DNA from: an uncultured Oscillibacter sp.
GTDB taxonomy: Bacteria; Bacillota; Clostridia; Oscillospirales; Oscillospiraceae
DNA: 45,208 nt
Assembly: GCA_900544105.1 (NCBI GenBank)
Contig: UQUC01000008.1
Coordinates: 1 to 45,208 of the forward strand
Direction of reading: 5' to 3'
Shown here: positions 7,110 to 15,407 of the stretch, in pieces
Numbering within the stretch: the stretch's first letter is position 1
Layout of the letters: each line of letters begins with the position of its first letter
The notes under the pieces: generated by a model
Seen by the model: only the letters and a program-made list of their open reading frames with translations
Told to the model about the DNA's origin: nothing
The model's database searches: none
Position numbers and translations under genes: made by a program

Positions 7110-7494
7110 GAAGATCGTAGTGCATGGAAACAGTGAGAACAGCTTGCTTTTCTTCGAGAATCTTTAAGTCAATCTCTTCCTTGCTTGATTCGTAGTCCCG
7201 TATAACTTCCTGAACGTCGCTGAGTGCCCGAATCGTCTCGTCACTGGCGACAAGAGCCGCCGTATTGACGGCCCGATAAAATGCTGCCATTGCTTCATGA
7301 CTTCGCTCATTGGACAAGCGCTCTAATGCAATCTCGTAGTCCCTATATGCTTTTAACCGAGCAGTTAAAAATGCGTTTAACGCAGCGGTTTTGATTTGAG
7401 ATCGCATTGTCAGTCGTGCCGTGATGATTCCCCCAACAATGCTGATAATTGTTCCAATGACTACACCGGCAAAAGCAATCCATGCAGTTTCCAC
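6994..7494 (-). CDS. small membrane protein, antisense to the early operon
   Basis: 166 residues from a GTG start with GGGGA 6 nt upstream. One N-terminal TM helix (IAFAGVVIGTIISIVGGIITA) is followed by a long charged helical region (~30-125). It is transcribed against the lytic genes and a TATAAT (7522-7517) lies just upstream, so it may be expressed from the lysogen. Superinfection exclusion is a plausible role but there is no family match to support it. Confidence 0.6.
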   Translation of the reverse strand: METAWIAFAGVVIGTIISIVGGIITARLTMRSQIKTAALNAFLTARLKAYRDYEIALERLSNERSHEAMAAFYRAVNTAALVASDETIRALSDVQEVIRDYESSKEEIDLKILEEKQAVLTVSMHYDLLTYPVPSPATPKSPRILRALSNRLRFSHCKTTDGTDIE

Positions 7495-7584
7495 AATCGT
7501 CCCCTCAGCTGATTCGATTATAGTTTCAGCCTATTTTATCACAGCCACGCCGCGCATGCAAGCGGCAGGAAGGAGTTTTTAAGT

Positions 7585-7800
7585 ATGTCGATCAGAGCGC
7601 TGCGGGAGGCCGCAGGTATGAGACAGTACGAGCTGGCGGCCCGGATGGGCGTGAAGCAGGCCAGCGTGAGCGCTTGGGAGAGCGGGGAGAGCAATCCCAG
7701 CGTGGAGAACCTGAAAAAGCTGGCGGACATCTTCCAGTGCAGCATTGATGAGCTGCTGGGCTATTGCCGCCCCCGGACATCGCATGAAAGATGGAGGTGA
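7585..7800 (+). CDS. XRE-family helix-turn-helix protein
   Basis: 71 residues, essentially one HTH_3 domain: LREAAGMRQYELAARMGVKQASVSAWESGESNPSVENLKKLADIF. AAGGAG lies upstream. A Cro-like role in the lytic switch is possible. First of four consecutive HTH genes. Confidence 0.85.
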   Translation: MSIRALREAAGMRQYELAARMGVKQASVSAWESGESNPSVENLKKLADIFQCSIDELLGYCRPRTSHERWR

Positions 7801-7806
7801 AGCTGT

Positions 7807-8001
7807 TTGAACCGTATTCGACAGCTGCGGGAGGAGAAGGGCATGACCCAGCAGCAACTGGCAGATGCCCTGGGCGTCAATCAGAGCACCGTGGATCGGT
7901 ACGAAAAGGGCATCATTGAGCTGCGGCTGACCATGGCCATGCGGATCATCTCCGTGCTGGGCTGCACCATGAGCCAGTTGACCGGACAGGACATCGCATG
8001 A
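7807..8001 (+). CDS. XRE-family helix-turn-helix protein (second)
   Basis: 64 residues from a TTG start; the GGAGGTGA that serves it overlaps the end of the previous gene, so the two are probably translationally coupled. HTH: LREEKGMTQQQLADALGVNQSTVDRYEKG. Likely a DNA-binding regulator of early genes. Confidence 0.82.
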   Translation: MNRIRQLREEKGMTQQQLADALGVNQSTVDRYEKGIIELRLTMAMRIISVLGCTMSQLTGQDIA

Positions 8002-8019
8002 GGAAAGGAGAAACGAACC

Positions 8020-8286
8020 ATGCCGAGAGTAAAGCTGGGGACGCCTACACCGGCCCAGCAGCGGGCCGTGATGAACAAGATAATCAAGAAGGCCATGGTG
8101 GACTGCGACATCGAAGACTACACGGCCTTGGGCCTGCAGATGGGCATGAGCCGACAGGCCATCAGCCGCCGGATGAACGACGGAGGGTGGAAAGACGAGG
8201 AGCTGTGGAAGCTGGTGCGGGTTCTGAAGCTGTCGGCTGAGCAGTTGGCGGCGATGTTAGGCGCATTACCACGGCCGGCTGCCTGA
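8020..8286 (+). CDS. small phage DNA-binding protein, HTH-like
   Basis: 88 residues. A helix-turn-helix-like stretch (DYTALGLQMGMSRQAISRRMNDGGWKDEELWKLVRVL) makes a DNA-binding role likely. Good AAAGGAG upstream. Exact function unknown. Confidence 0.7.
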   Translation: MPRVKLGTPTPAQQRAVMNKIIKKAMVDCDIEDYTALGLQMGMSRQAISRRMNDGGWKDEELWKLVRVLKLSAEQLAAMLGALPRPAA

Positions 8287-8318
8287 GTTCACCATATCAC
8301 AAGAAGGAGGAATTTACC

Positions 8319-8912
8319 ATGCTGACAAACGGACCGAACATTTACCAAGTGGCCCGGAAAGAGAGCTGTCTGACTCAGGAACAGGCCGCAGAGCGGCTGG
8401 AGGTCTCGGAGACTACCGTCAAGGCCTGGGAACAGGGCGCGCGGGTACCGGACAACGAGACGGTGGCCCGGATGGCGGAGCTGTATGAAACGCCGTGGCT
8501 GGCACTGGAGCACCTGAAACAGGCGGGCGGCGTCCTGGGCGTACTACCGGAGGTGAACGTGCAGAGCCTTCCGACGGCGGCAATCACGCTGATTAACCGG
8601 GTGCTGGACTTTGCGGAGCGCCACCGGGACCGGCAGCTGCTTCGCATCGCGGAGGACGGCATCATCGACGAAAAAGAGCGACCGGACTTCGACGCCATAT
8701 GCCGGGACCTGGACGGCATCGTGGGCGCGGCACTTCAGGTGAAGTACACGTCGGACGCGCCGCCGAAGACAAAAAAAGAACGCCCCGAGGCTGCAACCTC
8801 AGAGCGTTCGGTTCAGGGACTTGCATCCAAGAACGATAGCAAAATTATTATACCACATCCGATACGGATTGCAAGCCCCACTTTGAGCCGGGAGGGAGGT
8901 GTCTCCCGATGA
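8319..8912 (+). CDS. helix-turn-helix regulator with C-terminal extension
   Basis: 197 residues. HTH at ~8-65 (CLTQEQAAERLEVSETTVKAWEQG). Residues ~80-155 are helical and unrecognised. The last ~40 residues are coded by DNA that also holds a minus-strand terminator and promoter (8771-8874), so that tail may not be under protein constraint. Its stop overlaps the ATG of the next small ORF (ATGA). Confidence 0.78.
   Translation: MLTNGPNIYQVARKESCLTQEQAAERLEVSETTVKAWEQGARVPDNETVARMAELYETPWLALEHLKQAGGVLGVLPEVNVQSLPTAAITLINRVLDFAERHRDRQLLRIAEDGIIDEKERPDFDAICRDLDGIVGAALQVKYTSDAPPKTKKERPEAATSERSVQGLASKNDSKIIIPHPIRIASPTLSREGGVSR
8771..8842 (-). ncRNA. antisense small RNA inside the HTH regulator gene
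   Basis: A promoter (TTGCAA, 16 bp, TATAAT) on the minus strand at 8874-8847 would start an RNA near 8841. After ~70 nt it meets a GC-rich hairpin (8778-8809, GAACGC/GCGTTC stem with an inner GAGG/CCTC) followed by T7 on the minus strand only. It is antisense to the 3' part of 8319-8912. Target and function unknown. Confidence 0.6.
8847..8874 (-). promoter_or_regulatory. promoter of the antisense small RNA
   Basis: TTGCAA at 8874-8869, TATAAT at 8852-8847, spacer 16. Confidence 0.6.
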
Positions 8913-9001
8913 GCGGCTGGGAATTGTTCTTTACCGTGTTGGGCGTGAGCAGGATCGTGTCCTTGCTCTTCCGCCTGGTGGATGTGATTGAGAGAGGGTG
9001 A
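8909..9001 (+). CDS. 30-aa hydrophobic peptide
   Basis: Starts within the stop codon of the previous gene (ATGA) with GGGAGGGAGGTG upstream. Sequence MSGWELFFTVLGVSRIVSLL... is mostly hydrophobic and could form one membrane helix. Function unknown. It is too small to identify but well placed for coupled translation. Confidence 0.5.
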   Translation: MSGWELFFTVLGVSRIVSLLFRLVDVIERG

Positions 9002-9005
9002 GCGG

Positions 9006-9737
9006 ATGGCGGAAAGCAAGATCCGCGTCAAGCATACACAGCCATTTACCACAGTTTTCAATTCAGTCCTCCGGGATCAGCGGCTTTCTTTGAAAACGCT
9101 GGGGCTGTATGTCATCATGCAGTCCTTCCCGGATGACTGGGAGTACAGCATCAGTGGTCTGGCGGCCCGCTGCCGCATCGGCCGGGATGCCATCCGCAAG
9201 TGCTTGAAAGAGCTTGAGGAAGCGGGGTATTTGCTCAAGGAACAGGGCCATCAGGAGAACGGCAAATTTGCCTGTAATACTTACGTTTTGCAGGATGAAG
9301 CCCCACCGTGTACTGAAAAACCGTATACGGTAAAACCGTCGACGGTAAAACCGTTGACGGAAAATCAGCCACAAGTAAAGAAACATTTAAGTAAAGACTA
9401 TAGTAATGATCCCCCTATAGCCCCCCAGGGGGCGGGATGCGTGGACCTGTTTGAACGCTTTTGGGCGGCGTATCCACGTAAGCAGTACAAAGACCGGGCC
9501 AGAAGGGCGTGGGCCAAGTTATCGCCAGACATGGACTTGTGCCGGAAGATGTCGGAGGCCCTGAACACTCAGAAGCAGTCCGACCAGTGGATGCGGGACG
9601 ATGGGCGATACATCCCCCACCCAGCAACGTGGCTCAATGGCCGCTGCTGGGAGGACGACCCCGGCCCCATGTATGAAGCTACGCTTGACCGACCGGAGGT
9701 CCCGTTGGATGACGCGAGAAGGGGCAGGTACTTATGA
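9006..9737 (+). CDS. winged-helix phage replication protein (DnaD/O-like initiator)
   Basis: 243 residues from the ATG at 9006. Residues ~20-95 are a winged helix (LSLKTLGLYVIMQSFPDDWEYS, then RIGRDAIRKCLKELEEAGYL). The C-terminal part has FWAAYPRKQYKDRARRAWAKL and YIPHPATWLNGRCWEDDP, typical of phage replisome organisers. The linker has repeats of the type KPxTVKP. It directly precedes and overlaps the DnaB gene by 4 bp, so it probably recognises the phage origin and loads the helicase. Confidence 0.82.
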   Translation: MAESKIRVKHTQPFTTVFNSVLRDQRLSLKTLGLYVIMQSFPDDWEYSISGLAARCRIGRDAIRKCLKELEEAGYLLKEQGHQENGKFACNTYVLQDEAPPCTEKPYTVKPSTVKPLTENQPQVKKHLSKDYSNDPPIAPQGAGCVDLFERFWAAYPRKQYKDRARRAWAKLSPDMDLCRKMSEALNTQKQSDQWMRDDGRYIPHPATWLNGRCWEDDPGPMYEATLDRPEVPLDDARRGRYL

Positions 9738-11182
9738 GCGAGGCCAAGACAGTCGCTGTTCTGACACAGGACTTGATGAACGCACAGGTTGGCGTGCTGG
9801 GCTCTATGCTCATCGACGAGGAGTGCGTGGGCTTTGTTCTCAGCAGGGTCAGCGAGAGGGACTTCGTCACACAGCAATACCGCTCCATCTTCAGGACCAT
9901 CAGGGCACTGTTCCGAGAGGGCTTGCCAACGGATGCCATTGCCGTCCGCGAGAAATTGGGCGGCAAGTTGGGAGATGGTTGGTCGAAACTGTTGACCGGT
10001 ATCATGGACTATACGCCAACCGCTGCCAATGTGGACGGTTATGTGCAGATGCTGAAGGAAAAGTCCGCACTATACCAGCTTCAGGAACTTGGCGCAGCTC
10101 TCCAGGATGCCGCAGATATGAACGAGGCCCGGTCTATTCTTGACAGGGCCATGCAGCTTCAGGTTGGTCGCCCGGGTATCCACGCGCTGACCTTCGCCAA
10201 GGGCTATGAAGAGTTTTTCGACCGGCACAGCGGCGAGACGGCGGTGGAGCATCTGGACTGGGCTATCCTTCAGCTCAACGAGGTCCTCAAGACGGAACTT
10301 GGGAATATCGTCATCATCGGTGCTTATCCAGGTGACGGTAAGACGGCCCTGGCGCTCCAGTGCGCAGCCCGCTTCGGCAGGAAGCATAACGTGGGTTATT
10401 TTTCCTTCGAGTCCAAGAGTTCACGCCTGTATGACCGTCATGTGGCCAGAGAGACGCTGATCAGCAGCTCCGACATCAACGACAACAAGCTAACTGAGGA
10501 GGATTTCAAGACCATTATCGCCTTGAAGGACAAGCTGTCTGGAACAAAAGTGACCCTTATTGACGCCGTTGGCATGACTGCCCTTGACATCGTGGCATAC
10601 AGTCAGGCCCAGCACTTCGACGTGATTTTCGTGGATTACCTCCAGCAGGTGGAACCGCCTCACGGTGTCCTCATGAAGGATTTTGAACGGGTAACGTCAG
10701 TTTCCAGAGAACTGCAGAAGTTCGCTGTCCGTACCAATACGGCGGTGATCTCCCTGTCCCAGCTCTCCCGGCCGGACAAAGTGAAGGTCAAGTACAAGGA
10801 CCAGAGCGGCAAGGACCAGGTGCGGAGCATTACGCCGCCGCCCACCATGGGCGACCTGCGCTCCTCCGGTCAGATTGAGCAGGATGCAGACATCATCCTG
10901 CTGATGTGGCGGGAGGACTACGACCTAAAGGATGCACCCCGCATCATTCAGGTGGCAAAGAACCGGAACGGCGAGGCGTTGGACAAGGTCCGCTGCCGGT
11001 TCGACGGCGAGCATCAGACCTTTACCCGCATTGAGCCCCGGCCAGAACCGATGCCAGTGAAGAAAGTGCGGCAGAAGCCCCGGCAGGTCAGTTTCTGGGG
11101 CGATGGAAGTGACTGGCAGCAGATGCCGGACGGAGAGCGTACACCATTTGACGAGGCCCCGAAGGAGACACCCAAGGCGTGA
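9734..11182 (+). CDS. dnaB: replicative DNA helicase, DnaB-like
   Basis: 482 residues. An N-terminal DnaB domain (~8-110) and a RecA-like ATPase domain with Walker A GAYPGDGKT (196-204), Walker B VIFVDYLQ (297-304) and a SLSQLSR motif (~340-346). It is a hexameric 5'-3' helicase that unwinds the phage replication fork. ATGA overlap with the winged-helix gene suggests coupling. The C-terminal ~50 residues are a proline-rich charged tail. Confidence 0.93.
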   Translation: MSEAKTVAVLTQDLMNAQVGVLGSMLIDEECVGFVLSRVSERDFVTQQYRSIFRTIRALFREGLPTDAIAVREKLGGKLGDGWSKLLTGIMDYTPTAANVDGYVQMLKEKSALYQLQELGAALQDAADMNEARSILDRAMQLQVGRPGIHALTFAKGYEEFFDRHSGETAVEHLDWAILQLNEVLKTELGNIVIIGAYPGDGKTALALQCAARFGRKHNVGYFSFESKSSRLYDRHVARETLISSSDINDNKLTEEDFKTIIALKDKLSGTKVTLIDAVGMTALDIVAYSQAQHFDVIFVDYLQQVEPPHGVLMKDFERVTSVSRELQKFAVRTNTAVISLSQLSRPDKVKVKYKDQSGKDQVRSITPPPTMGDLRSSGQIEQDADIILLMWREDYDLKDAPRIIQVAKNRNGEALDKVRCRFDGEHQTFTRIEPRPEPMPVKKVRQKPRQVSFWGDGSDWQQMPDGERTPFDEAPKETPKA

Positions 11183-11391
11183 GACGTGGAGACAGGCAGG
11201 TGGCGGCACCCACTTTTGACACGAGTTACGGCAGCCATAAGGCTCCGCTCCGGGATGGCAAGGTCGTGTACATCCACCCGGAAGGCCGCTTTTATACGCT
11301 GGAGTTTAAAAGCCCGGTCACAGGTGAGCACTTTCGAGAGAGCTACTATTTTGCGGACCGCCTGACGGCGGAAGAAAGGAAGGCACCATAA
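11179..11391 (+). CDS. small phage protein of unknown function
   Basis: 70 residues, GTG start overlapping the dnaB stop. The core APLRDGKVVYIHPEGRF then YTLEFKSPVTGEHFRESYYF looks like a small beta domain. No family recognised. Confidence 0.65.
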   Translation: MRRGDRQVAAPTFDTSYGSHKAPLRDGKVVYIHPEGRFYTLEFKSPVTGEHFRESYYFADRLTAEERKAP

Positions 11392-12158
11392 TGCGAGCTA
11401 TCGCGATCATGAACAACAAGGGCGGTGTCGGCAAAACCGTCACCGCCATCAATCTGGCTGATATTTTAGCCAACGACTACAAGCAGCGGGTCGTGCTGGT
11501 GGACTGCGACGGCCAGGCCAACCTGACCGGCTTTTTCCTGCCGGGGGAAGACATGGACGCCGTTACCACGGCTGACGTGCTGACCGGGGACTGCGAGCAG
11601 GTATGGAGCGACAACCTCATCCCTCTGGGAGAGCGCTTGGAACTTTTGCCCAGCAGCTCCGGCCTGTACGATCTGGATCTCAGCGCCATCAAGGACGGCG
11701 TGGGCGCGCCGGAGCGAATGATCGGTTTTGTGTCCGCCGCCCGGGAGGACGGCGACGTGGACTGGATGATCTTCGACTGCCCCCCGGGCTATACGCTGGC
11801 CAGCGTGGCGGCGCTGCTGTCCGTTGACGAGGTTTTGATCCCGTACACGGCGGACAAGTTTTCCATCGACGGCGTGCTGGCCGTGGCCCAGCAGGCCAAA
11901 AAACTGACCAGCACCCGCCCCGGGCTTTGGGTTCGGGCACTGCTGACGCAGGTGCGCCGGTCCGACATTGTGACGGAGGCGGAAAAGGTGCTGGAGGGTA
12001 TGCGGGTAGAGGTGTGCCGGGCCAAGATCCGGCGGACGGACAAGGTCCCGGAGAGCACGGTGACGCTGCTGCCACTGCGGCAGTACAGCCCCGGCAGCAG
12101 TGCCTGTCAGGATTACCGGGCGCTGGCGTCGGAGCTGATGGAGGAGGTGCAGGGGTAA
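11391..12158 (+). CDS. parA: ParA/Soj-family ATPase
   Basis: 255 residues. Deviant Walker A NNKGGVGKT (8-16), switch DCDGQANLTGF (38-48) and IFDCPPGYTL identify the ParA ATPase family. ParA moves plasmid or chromosome copies together with ParB. The following gene is a ParB-like protein. In an integrating phage this pair may help the replicating or extrachromosomal form, or act in gene control; no parS-like site was found by eye. Confidence 0.92.
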   Translation: MRAIAIMNNKGGVGKTVTAINLADILANDYKQRVVLVDCDGQANLTGFFLPGEDMDAVTTADVLTGDCEQVWSDNLIPLGERLELLPSSSGLYDLDLSAIKDGVGAPERMIGFVSAAREDGDVDWMIFDCPPGYTLASVAALLSVDEVLIPYTADKFSIDGVLAVAQQAKKLTSTRPGLWVRALLTQVRRSDIVTEAEKVLEGMRVEVCRAKIRRTDKVPESTVTLLPLRQYSPGSSACQDYRALASELMEEVQG

Positions 12159-12159
12159 T

Positions 12160-13647
12160 ATGGCCGGGAAGAATTTTGATATTTCCAAATTCGCCGCCAC
12201 GCTGAAGCCGGTGTCCGAATCGAACCACACAGGCCCGGAGCAAATTGAGTACATCGACATCGGCCTTCTGGACGGCGACGAGCGGAATTTCTACCAGCTG
12301 ACGGACATTGACGAGCTGGCGGACAATATCCAGATGTGCGGCTTGCAGCAGCCTATCCGGGTGCGGGCCGGTGAGGGCGGACGGTTTACCATCGTCAGCG
12401 GCCACCGGCGCCGGGCTGCCTTAGCTCAGCTGGTGGATAATGGACTGGATCAGTTCCGCCGGGTGCCCTGCATCCGGGAGACGGACGATGTCTCCCCGGC
12501 GCTTCAGGAACTTCGACTGATCTTCGCCAACAGCTCCACCCGCAAGCTCACCAGCGCGGAGATTGGCGAACAGGCGGAGCGTGTGGAGGCGCTACTGTAT
12601 CAGCTGAAGGAGGACGGTTTTGAGTTCCCGGAGGGCCGGATGCGGGACGTGGTGGCAGCGGCCTGCAACACCCACGGCTCCAAGCTGGCCCGGATCAAGG
12701 TGATCCGGGAGCATCTGCTGTCTAACCTTCGTCCTGCGTGGGACGGCGGGAAGATGCCGGAGCAGGCGGCCTATGCGCTGGCTCAGTTCCCGGCAGATAT
12801 GCAGATGCGGATCTCCAAGGCGTTCCCCAAACTTCCCAACGGCCCCACATTGGAGCGGTTGTTGAAGCTCTACAAAGAGGACGGTTACCGCTGGGATCCT
12901 TGCCTGACCTGTCCGGACGGCAAGGAGTGCAAGCATGGAGACGTTTTCCTCAGGCATGACGCGGATGCCCTTGTTTATGAGGTCTGCGGCGGTAAGACGT
13001 GCTGTCTGGATTGCCGCCAGGCTACGGCTGAGTGTTACGCCTGCGACAAGGCTTGTGCCAAGGCCAAGGCCAAGCGCAAGGAAAAACTTGACGCAAAGAA
13101 GGCGGACGCGGAGAAGGCTACTGAAAAACATCAGCGGAAACTTGAGCGGGAGATCCAGGCCAGAGCGGCCCGTCTGGCCAGAGCGGCGGACGCTGCCGAA
13201 CTGCCGGACACTGCGACCGCCATCTGGTCCAGATACGGCGGTAGCTACACGGTGGGCAAACTGCGGAAGTTTGCCTCCGGGGATTTTCAGGGCAAACGCG
13301 TTTGGGTCAACGAGCTGGAGCCGGAGAATATCTACAACGTTGATAAGACGGCCAAGGCTCTGCACTGCTCTGCCGACTACATTGTGGGCCTGACGGAGGA
13401 GTTGACCCCTCCGACGCTGCCGGAGTGCCAGCTGATGATCTCCGGATGGATGCCCGGCAGCACCACCCCGGCGGAGCCGGGCGAGTTCGCGGTATATATC
13501 GATCTGGATGGAAAACTGGTCCCTCAATTTTTCCGCTGGACGGGGAGCCGTTGGGAGATGCGCACAGGCACCGTGCCCCAGATTCCCGTGGTTTGGTGGA
13601 TGCGGCTGCCGCCTGTCCCGGCGGTAGAGAAAGGAGCGGACACATGA
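12160..13647 (+). CDS. ParB-like protein with cysteine-rich and coiled-coil C-terminus
   Basis: 495 residues. N-terminal ParB/Srx CTPase domain (LADNIQMCGLQQPIRV, then IVSGHRRRAAL at ~78-88). A middle HTH-like region (~130-240) follows. A cysteine cluster at 248-299 (CLTCPDGKEC, CCLDC, CYAC) could bind zinc. Lys/Ala/Glu-rich coiled coil at ~300-345. The C-terminal ~150 residues are unrecognised. It starts 1 bp after parA. The cysteine domain is not part of plain ParB. Confidence 0.85.
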   Translation: MAGKNFDISKFAATLKPVSESNHTGPEQIEYIDIGLLDGDERNFYQLTDIDELADNIQMCGLQQPIRVRAGEGGRFTIVSGHRRRAALAQLVDNGLDQFRRVPCIRETDDVSPALQELRLIFANSSTRKLTSAEIGEQAERVEALLYQLKEDGFEFPEGRMRDVVAAACNTHGSKLARIKVIREHLLSNLRPAWDGGKMPEQAAYALAQFPADMQMRISKAFPKLPNGPTLERLLKLYKEDGYRWDPCLTCPDGKECKHGDVFLRHDADALVYEVCGGKTCCLDCRQATAECYACDKACAKAKAKRKEKLDAKKADAEKATEKHQRKLEREIQARAARLARAADAAELPDTATAIWSRYGGSYTVGKLRKFASGDFQGKRVWVNELEPENIYNVDKTAKALHCSADYIVGLTEELTPPTLPECQLMISGWMPGSTTPAEPGEFAVYIDLDGKLVPQFFRWTGSRWEMRTGTVPQIPVVWWMRLPPVPAVEKGADT

Positions 13648-13748
13648 GATACACAGGGCGCGGGAAGCGCCGCAGCCGGGTCCTCCCGGTGCTGACTCTG
13701 GCGGCCGCCGTGGCTGCCGTGATCCTGCTGGCGGTGATGCTGCGATGA
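13644..13748 (+). CDS. 34-aa single-pass membrane peptide
   Basis: ATGA overlap with the ParB stop. A basic N-terminus (RYTGRGKRRSR) precedes one hydrophobic helix (VLTLAAAVAAVILLAVML). Function unknown. Confidence 0.6.
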   Translation: MRYTGRGKRRSRVLPVLTLAAAVAAVILLAVMLR

Positions 13749-13963
13749 ATCCGAAGCCGCCATGCGGGAGGAACTGCCCCAAGCGCTCCGCCATCCCAAA
13801 CTGCCACGACTCAGTGGTGTGCCCGGACTGGGCCGCGTATCAGGAGGCCTTGGCGGAGTGGAGCGAGGCAATGAAGGCAGAAAAACGTGAGAAAGCAGAC
13901 CTGAAGGCTACCAAAAGCCGGATGGCTAAGATCTGCGAGTCAAGGGAGAGGGATAAACGATGA
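13745..13963 (+). CDS. small phage protein with N-terminal cysteines
   Basis: 72 residues. CGRNCPKRSAIPNCHDSVVC gives four cysteines and a histidine close together, then a charged helix (~30-72). Overlaps both neighbours by 4 bp. Function unknown; common style in Clostridia phages. Confidence 0.7.
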   Translation: MNPKPPCGRNCPKRSAIPNCHDSVVCPDWAAYQEALAEWSEAMKAEKREKADLKATKSRMAKICESRERDKR

Positions 13964-14604
13964 CGTTTTCGATGAGTGATGATGAAATCCGCGTCAGCTA
14001 CAACACTGCGAAAGATCAAAAAGCCCAGGTCAAGGTCCTGGCGGATCTGAATGTCACCACACCGGCGGCAATGGCCGCAAAGCTCCGGGATCTGGGCTGC
14101 AACGTGCCGGATTTCCCATCTGTCAATCAGCGGCCTTTGCGCGCCCATGACATTCTCTTTGACGAGATCCGGGCTCGGGAGCTGTTTGCGGAGGGCAAGT
14201 CTGACCTTGATATCGCGGAGATGTTGGGCATCGGCGTATATGCGTTTGCGGCTTGGCGGCGCAAAAACGGCATGAAGCGGCCAAGAGGTGGAGACATGCA
14301 GAAAATGGAACAAAAAGCAAAGCCAAAGCGCTGCAAGGCTCAGCCCCCCATGCCGCCGGAGGTCGAAACGCCGGAGCCGGAACCGGCCCCGGAGACTGCC
14401 GGGCGCGGCAGTCATTCGCTTTTGTCTGCACAGAAACAGACCAGCGTGGCCGACCTGGGCCGTGTGCTGCTGGATCTGGCGGATCGGTACCCTGGTATCG
14501 TCCTCACCGTCAATGGAACCGCTGTGCGGTCCCTGTGCCTCAACGTGCGGGTGATGCTGGGCGAGGACACAACGACATCTACGTTGGATTTGGAGGTTGG
14601 ATAA
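13960..14604 (+). CDS. phage protein with HTH-like middle region
   Basis: 214 residues. ARELFAEGKSDLDIAEMLGIGVYAFAAWRRKNG (~73-105) resembles a resolvase-type helix-turn-helix. A proline/glutamate-rich linker (~120-150) leads to a C-terminal domain (SVADLGRVLLDLADRYPG onward) of unknown fold. It just precedes ssb. Confidence 0.65.
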   Translation: MTFSMSDDEIRVSYNTAKDQKAQVKVLADLNVTTPAAMAAKLRDLGCNVPDFPSVNQRPLRAHDILFDEIRARELFAEGKSDLDIAEMLGIGVYAFAAWRRKNGMKRPRGGDMQKMEQKAKPKRCKAQPPMPPEVETPEPEPAPETAGRGSHSLLSAQKQTSVADLGRVLLDLADRYPGIVLTVNGTAVRSLCLNVRVMLGEDTTTSTLDLEVG

Positions 14605-15006
14605 ATGCTGAATCATATCGTACTCATGGGCCGTCTGACCCGTGACCCGGAGATGCGGCACACCGGAAACGGCACCGCCGTGGCGTCCTTCTCTCTGGCC
14701 GTGGACCGGGATTTTAAATCCCAGGGCGGCGAAAAGGAAACGGACTTCATCGACATCGTGGCCTGGCGCAACACCGCCGAATTTGTGAGCAAATACTTCA
14801 CCAAGGGCCGCATGGCCGTGGTGGAGGGCCGCCTGCAGCTCCGGGACTGGAAGGACAAGGACGGCAACAGTCGGCGCTCCGCCGAGGTGGTGGCGGAGCA
14901 TGTGTATTTCGGGGACAGCAAGCAGCGGTCCGAATCGGACACGCTGTCTGCGTCTGGGGACTTCCGGGAGATCCCGGAGGATGAGGAAGGAGAACTGCCG
15001 TTTTGA
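14605..15006 (+). CDS. ssb: single-stranded DNA-binding protein
   Basis: 133 residues with a full OB fold: MLNHIVLMGRLTRDPEMRHT, VASFSLAVDRDF, DFIDIVAWRNTAEFVSKY, GRMAVVEGRLQ. The acidic C-terminal tip (EDEEGELPF) is the protein-interaction tail of bacterial SSBs. It coats single-stranded DNA during phage replication. Confidence 0.96.
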   Translation: MLNHIVLMGRLTRDPEMRHTGNGTAVASFSLAVDRDFKSQGGEKETDFIDIVAWRNTAEFVSKYFTKGRMAVVEGRLQLRDWKDKDGNSRRSAEVVAEHVYFGDSKQRSESDTLSASGDFREIPEDEEGELPF

Positions 15007-15407
15007 AAGATAAAGACCTCGTAAATGCCATCCGCCGGCTGAAGGTGGAGACCGGGAGCCTCGCCTGCATTGGCTGCGGCCGTGGGCACAACTGCGGCGT
15101 GTCCGGATGCGCGATCATGCGGGAGGCTGCTGACCGGATCGCCAACCAGAGCACCCACATCGCGGCACTCCAGCATGAAATTGAGAAGTTGCGTGGGCAG
15201 AATAGACAACTGATGCTTGAACGCAACTATGTTATTTCGATAATTGCGGATATCAGAAAAGACGGAAAGACGTGGATGTGCCAGTATTGCGCTCATTGCA
15301 AGGGCATCGTAAGCGGCATGGCTGACTGCGATTCTAAGGAGCCGTGTGTTATGCCATATGGTCAATTTGAGCTAAAAAGACCGGAACCGCCGAAGGAGGA
15401 AAGGTAA
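15003..15407 (+). CDS. phage protein with cysteine pairs and coiled coil
   Basis: 134 residues from a TTG overlapping the ssb stop. CIGCGRGHNCGVSGC near the N-terminus, a coiled coil (ALQHEIEKLRGQNRQLMLE) in the middle and CQYCAHC later suggest two metal sites around a dimerising helix. Function unknown. Confidence 0.65.
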   Translation: MKDKDLVNAIRRLKVETGSLACIGCGRGHNCGVSGCAIMREAADRIANQSTHIAALQHEIEKLRGQNRQLMLERNYVISIIADIRKDGKTWMCQYCAHCKGIVSGMADCDSKEPCVMPYGQFELKRPEPPKEER

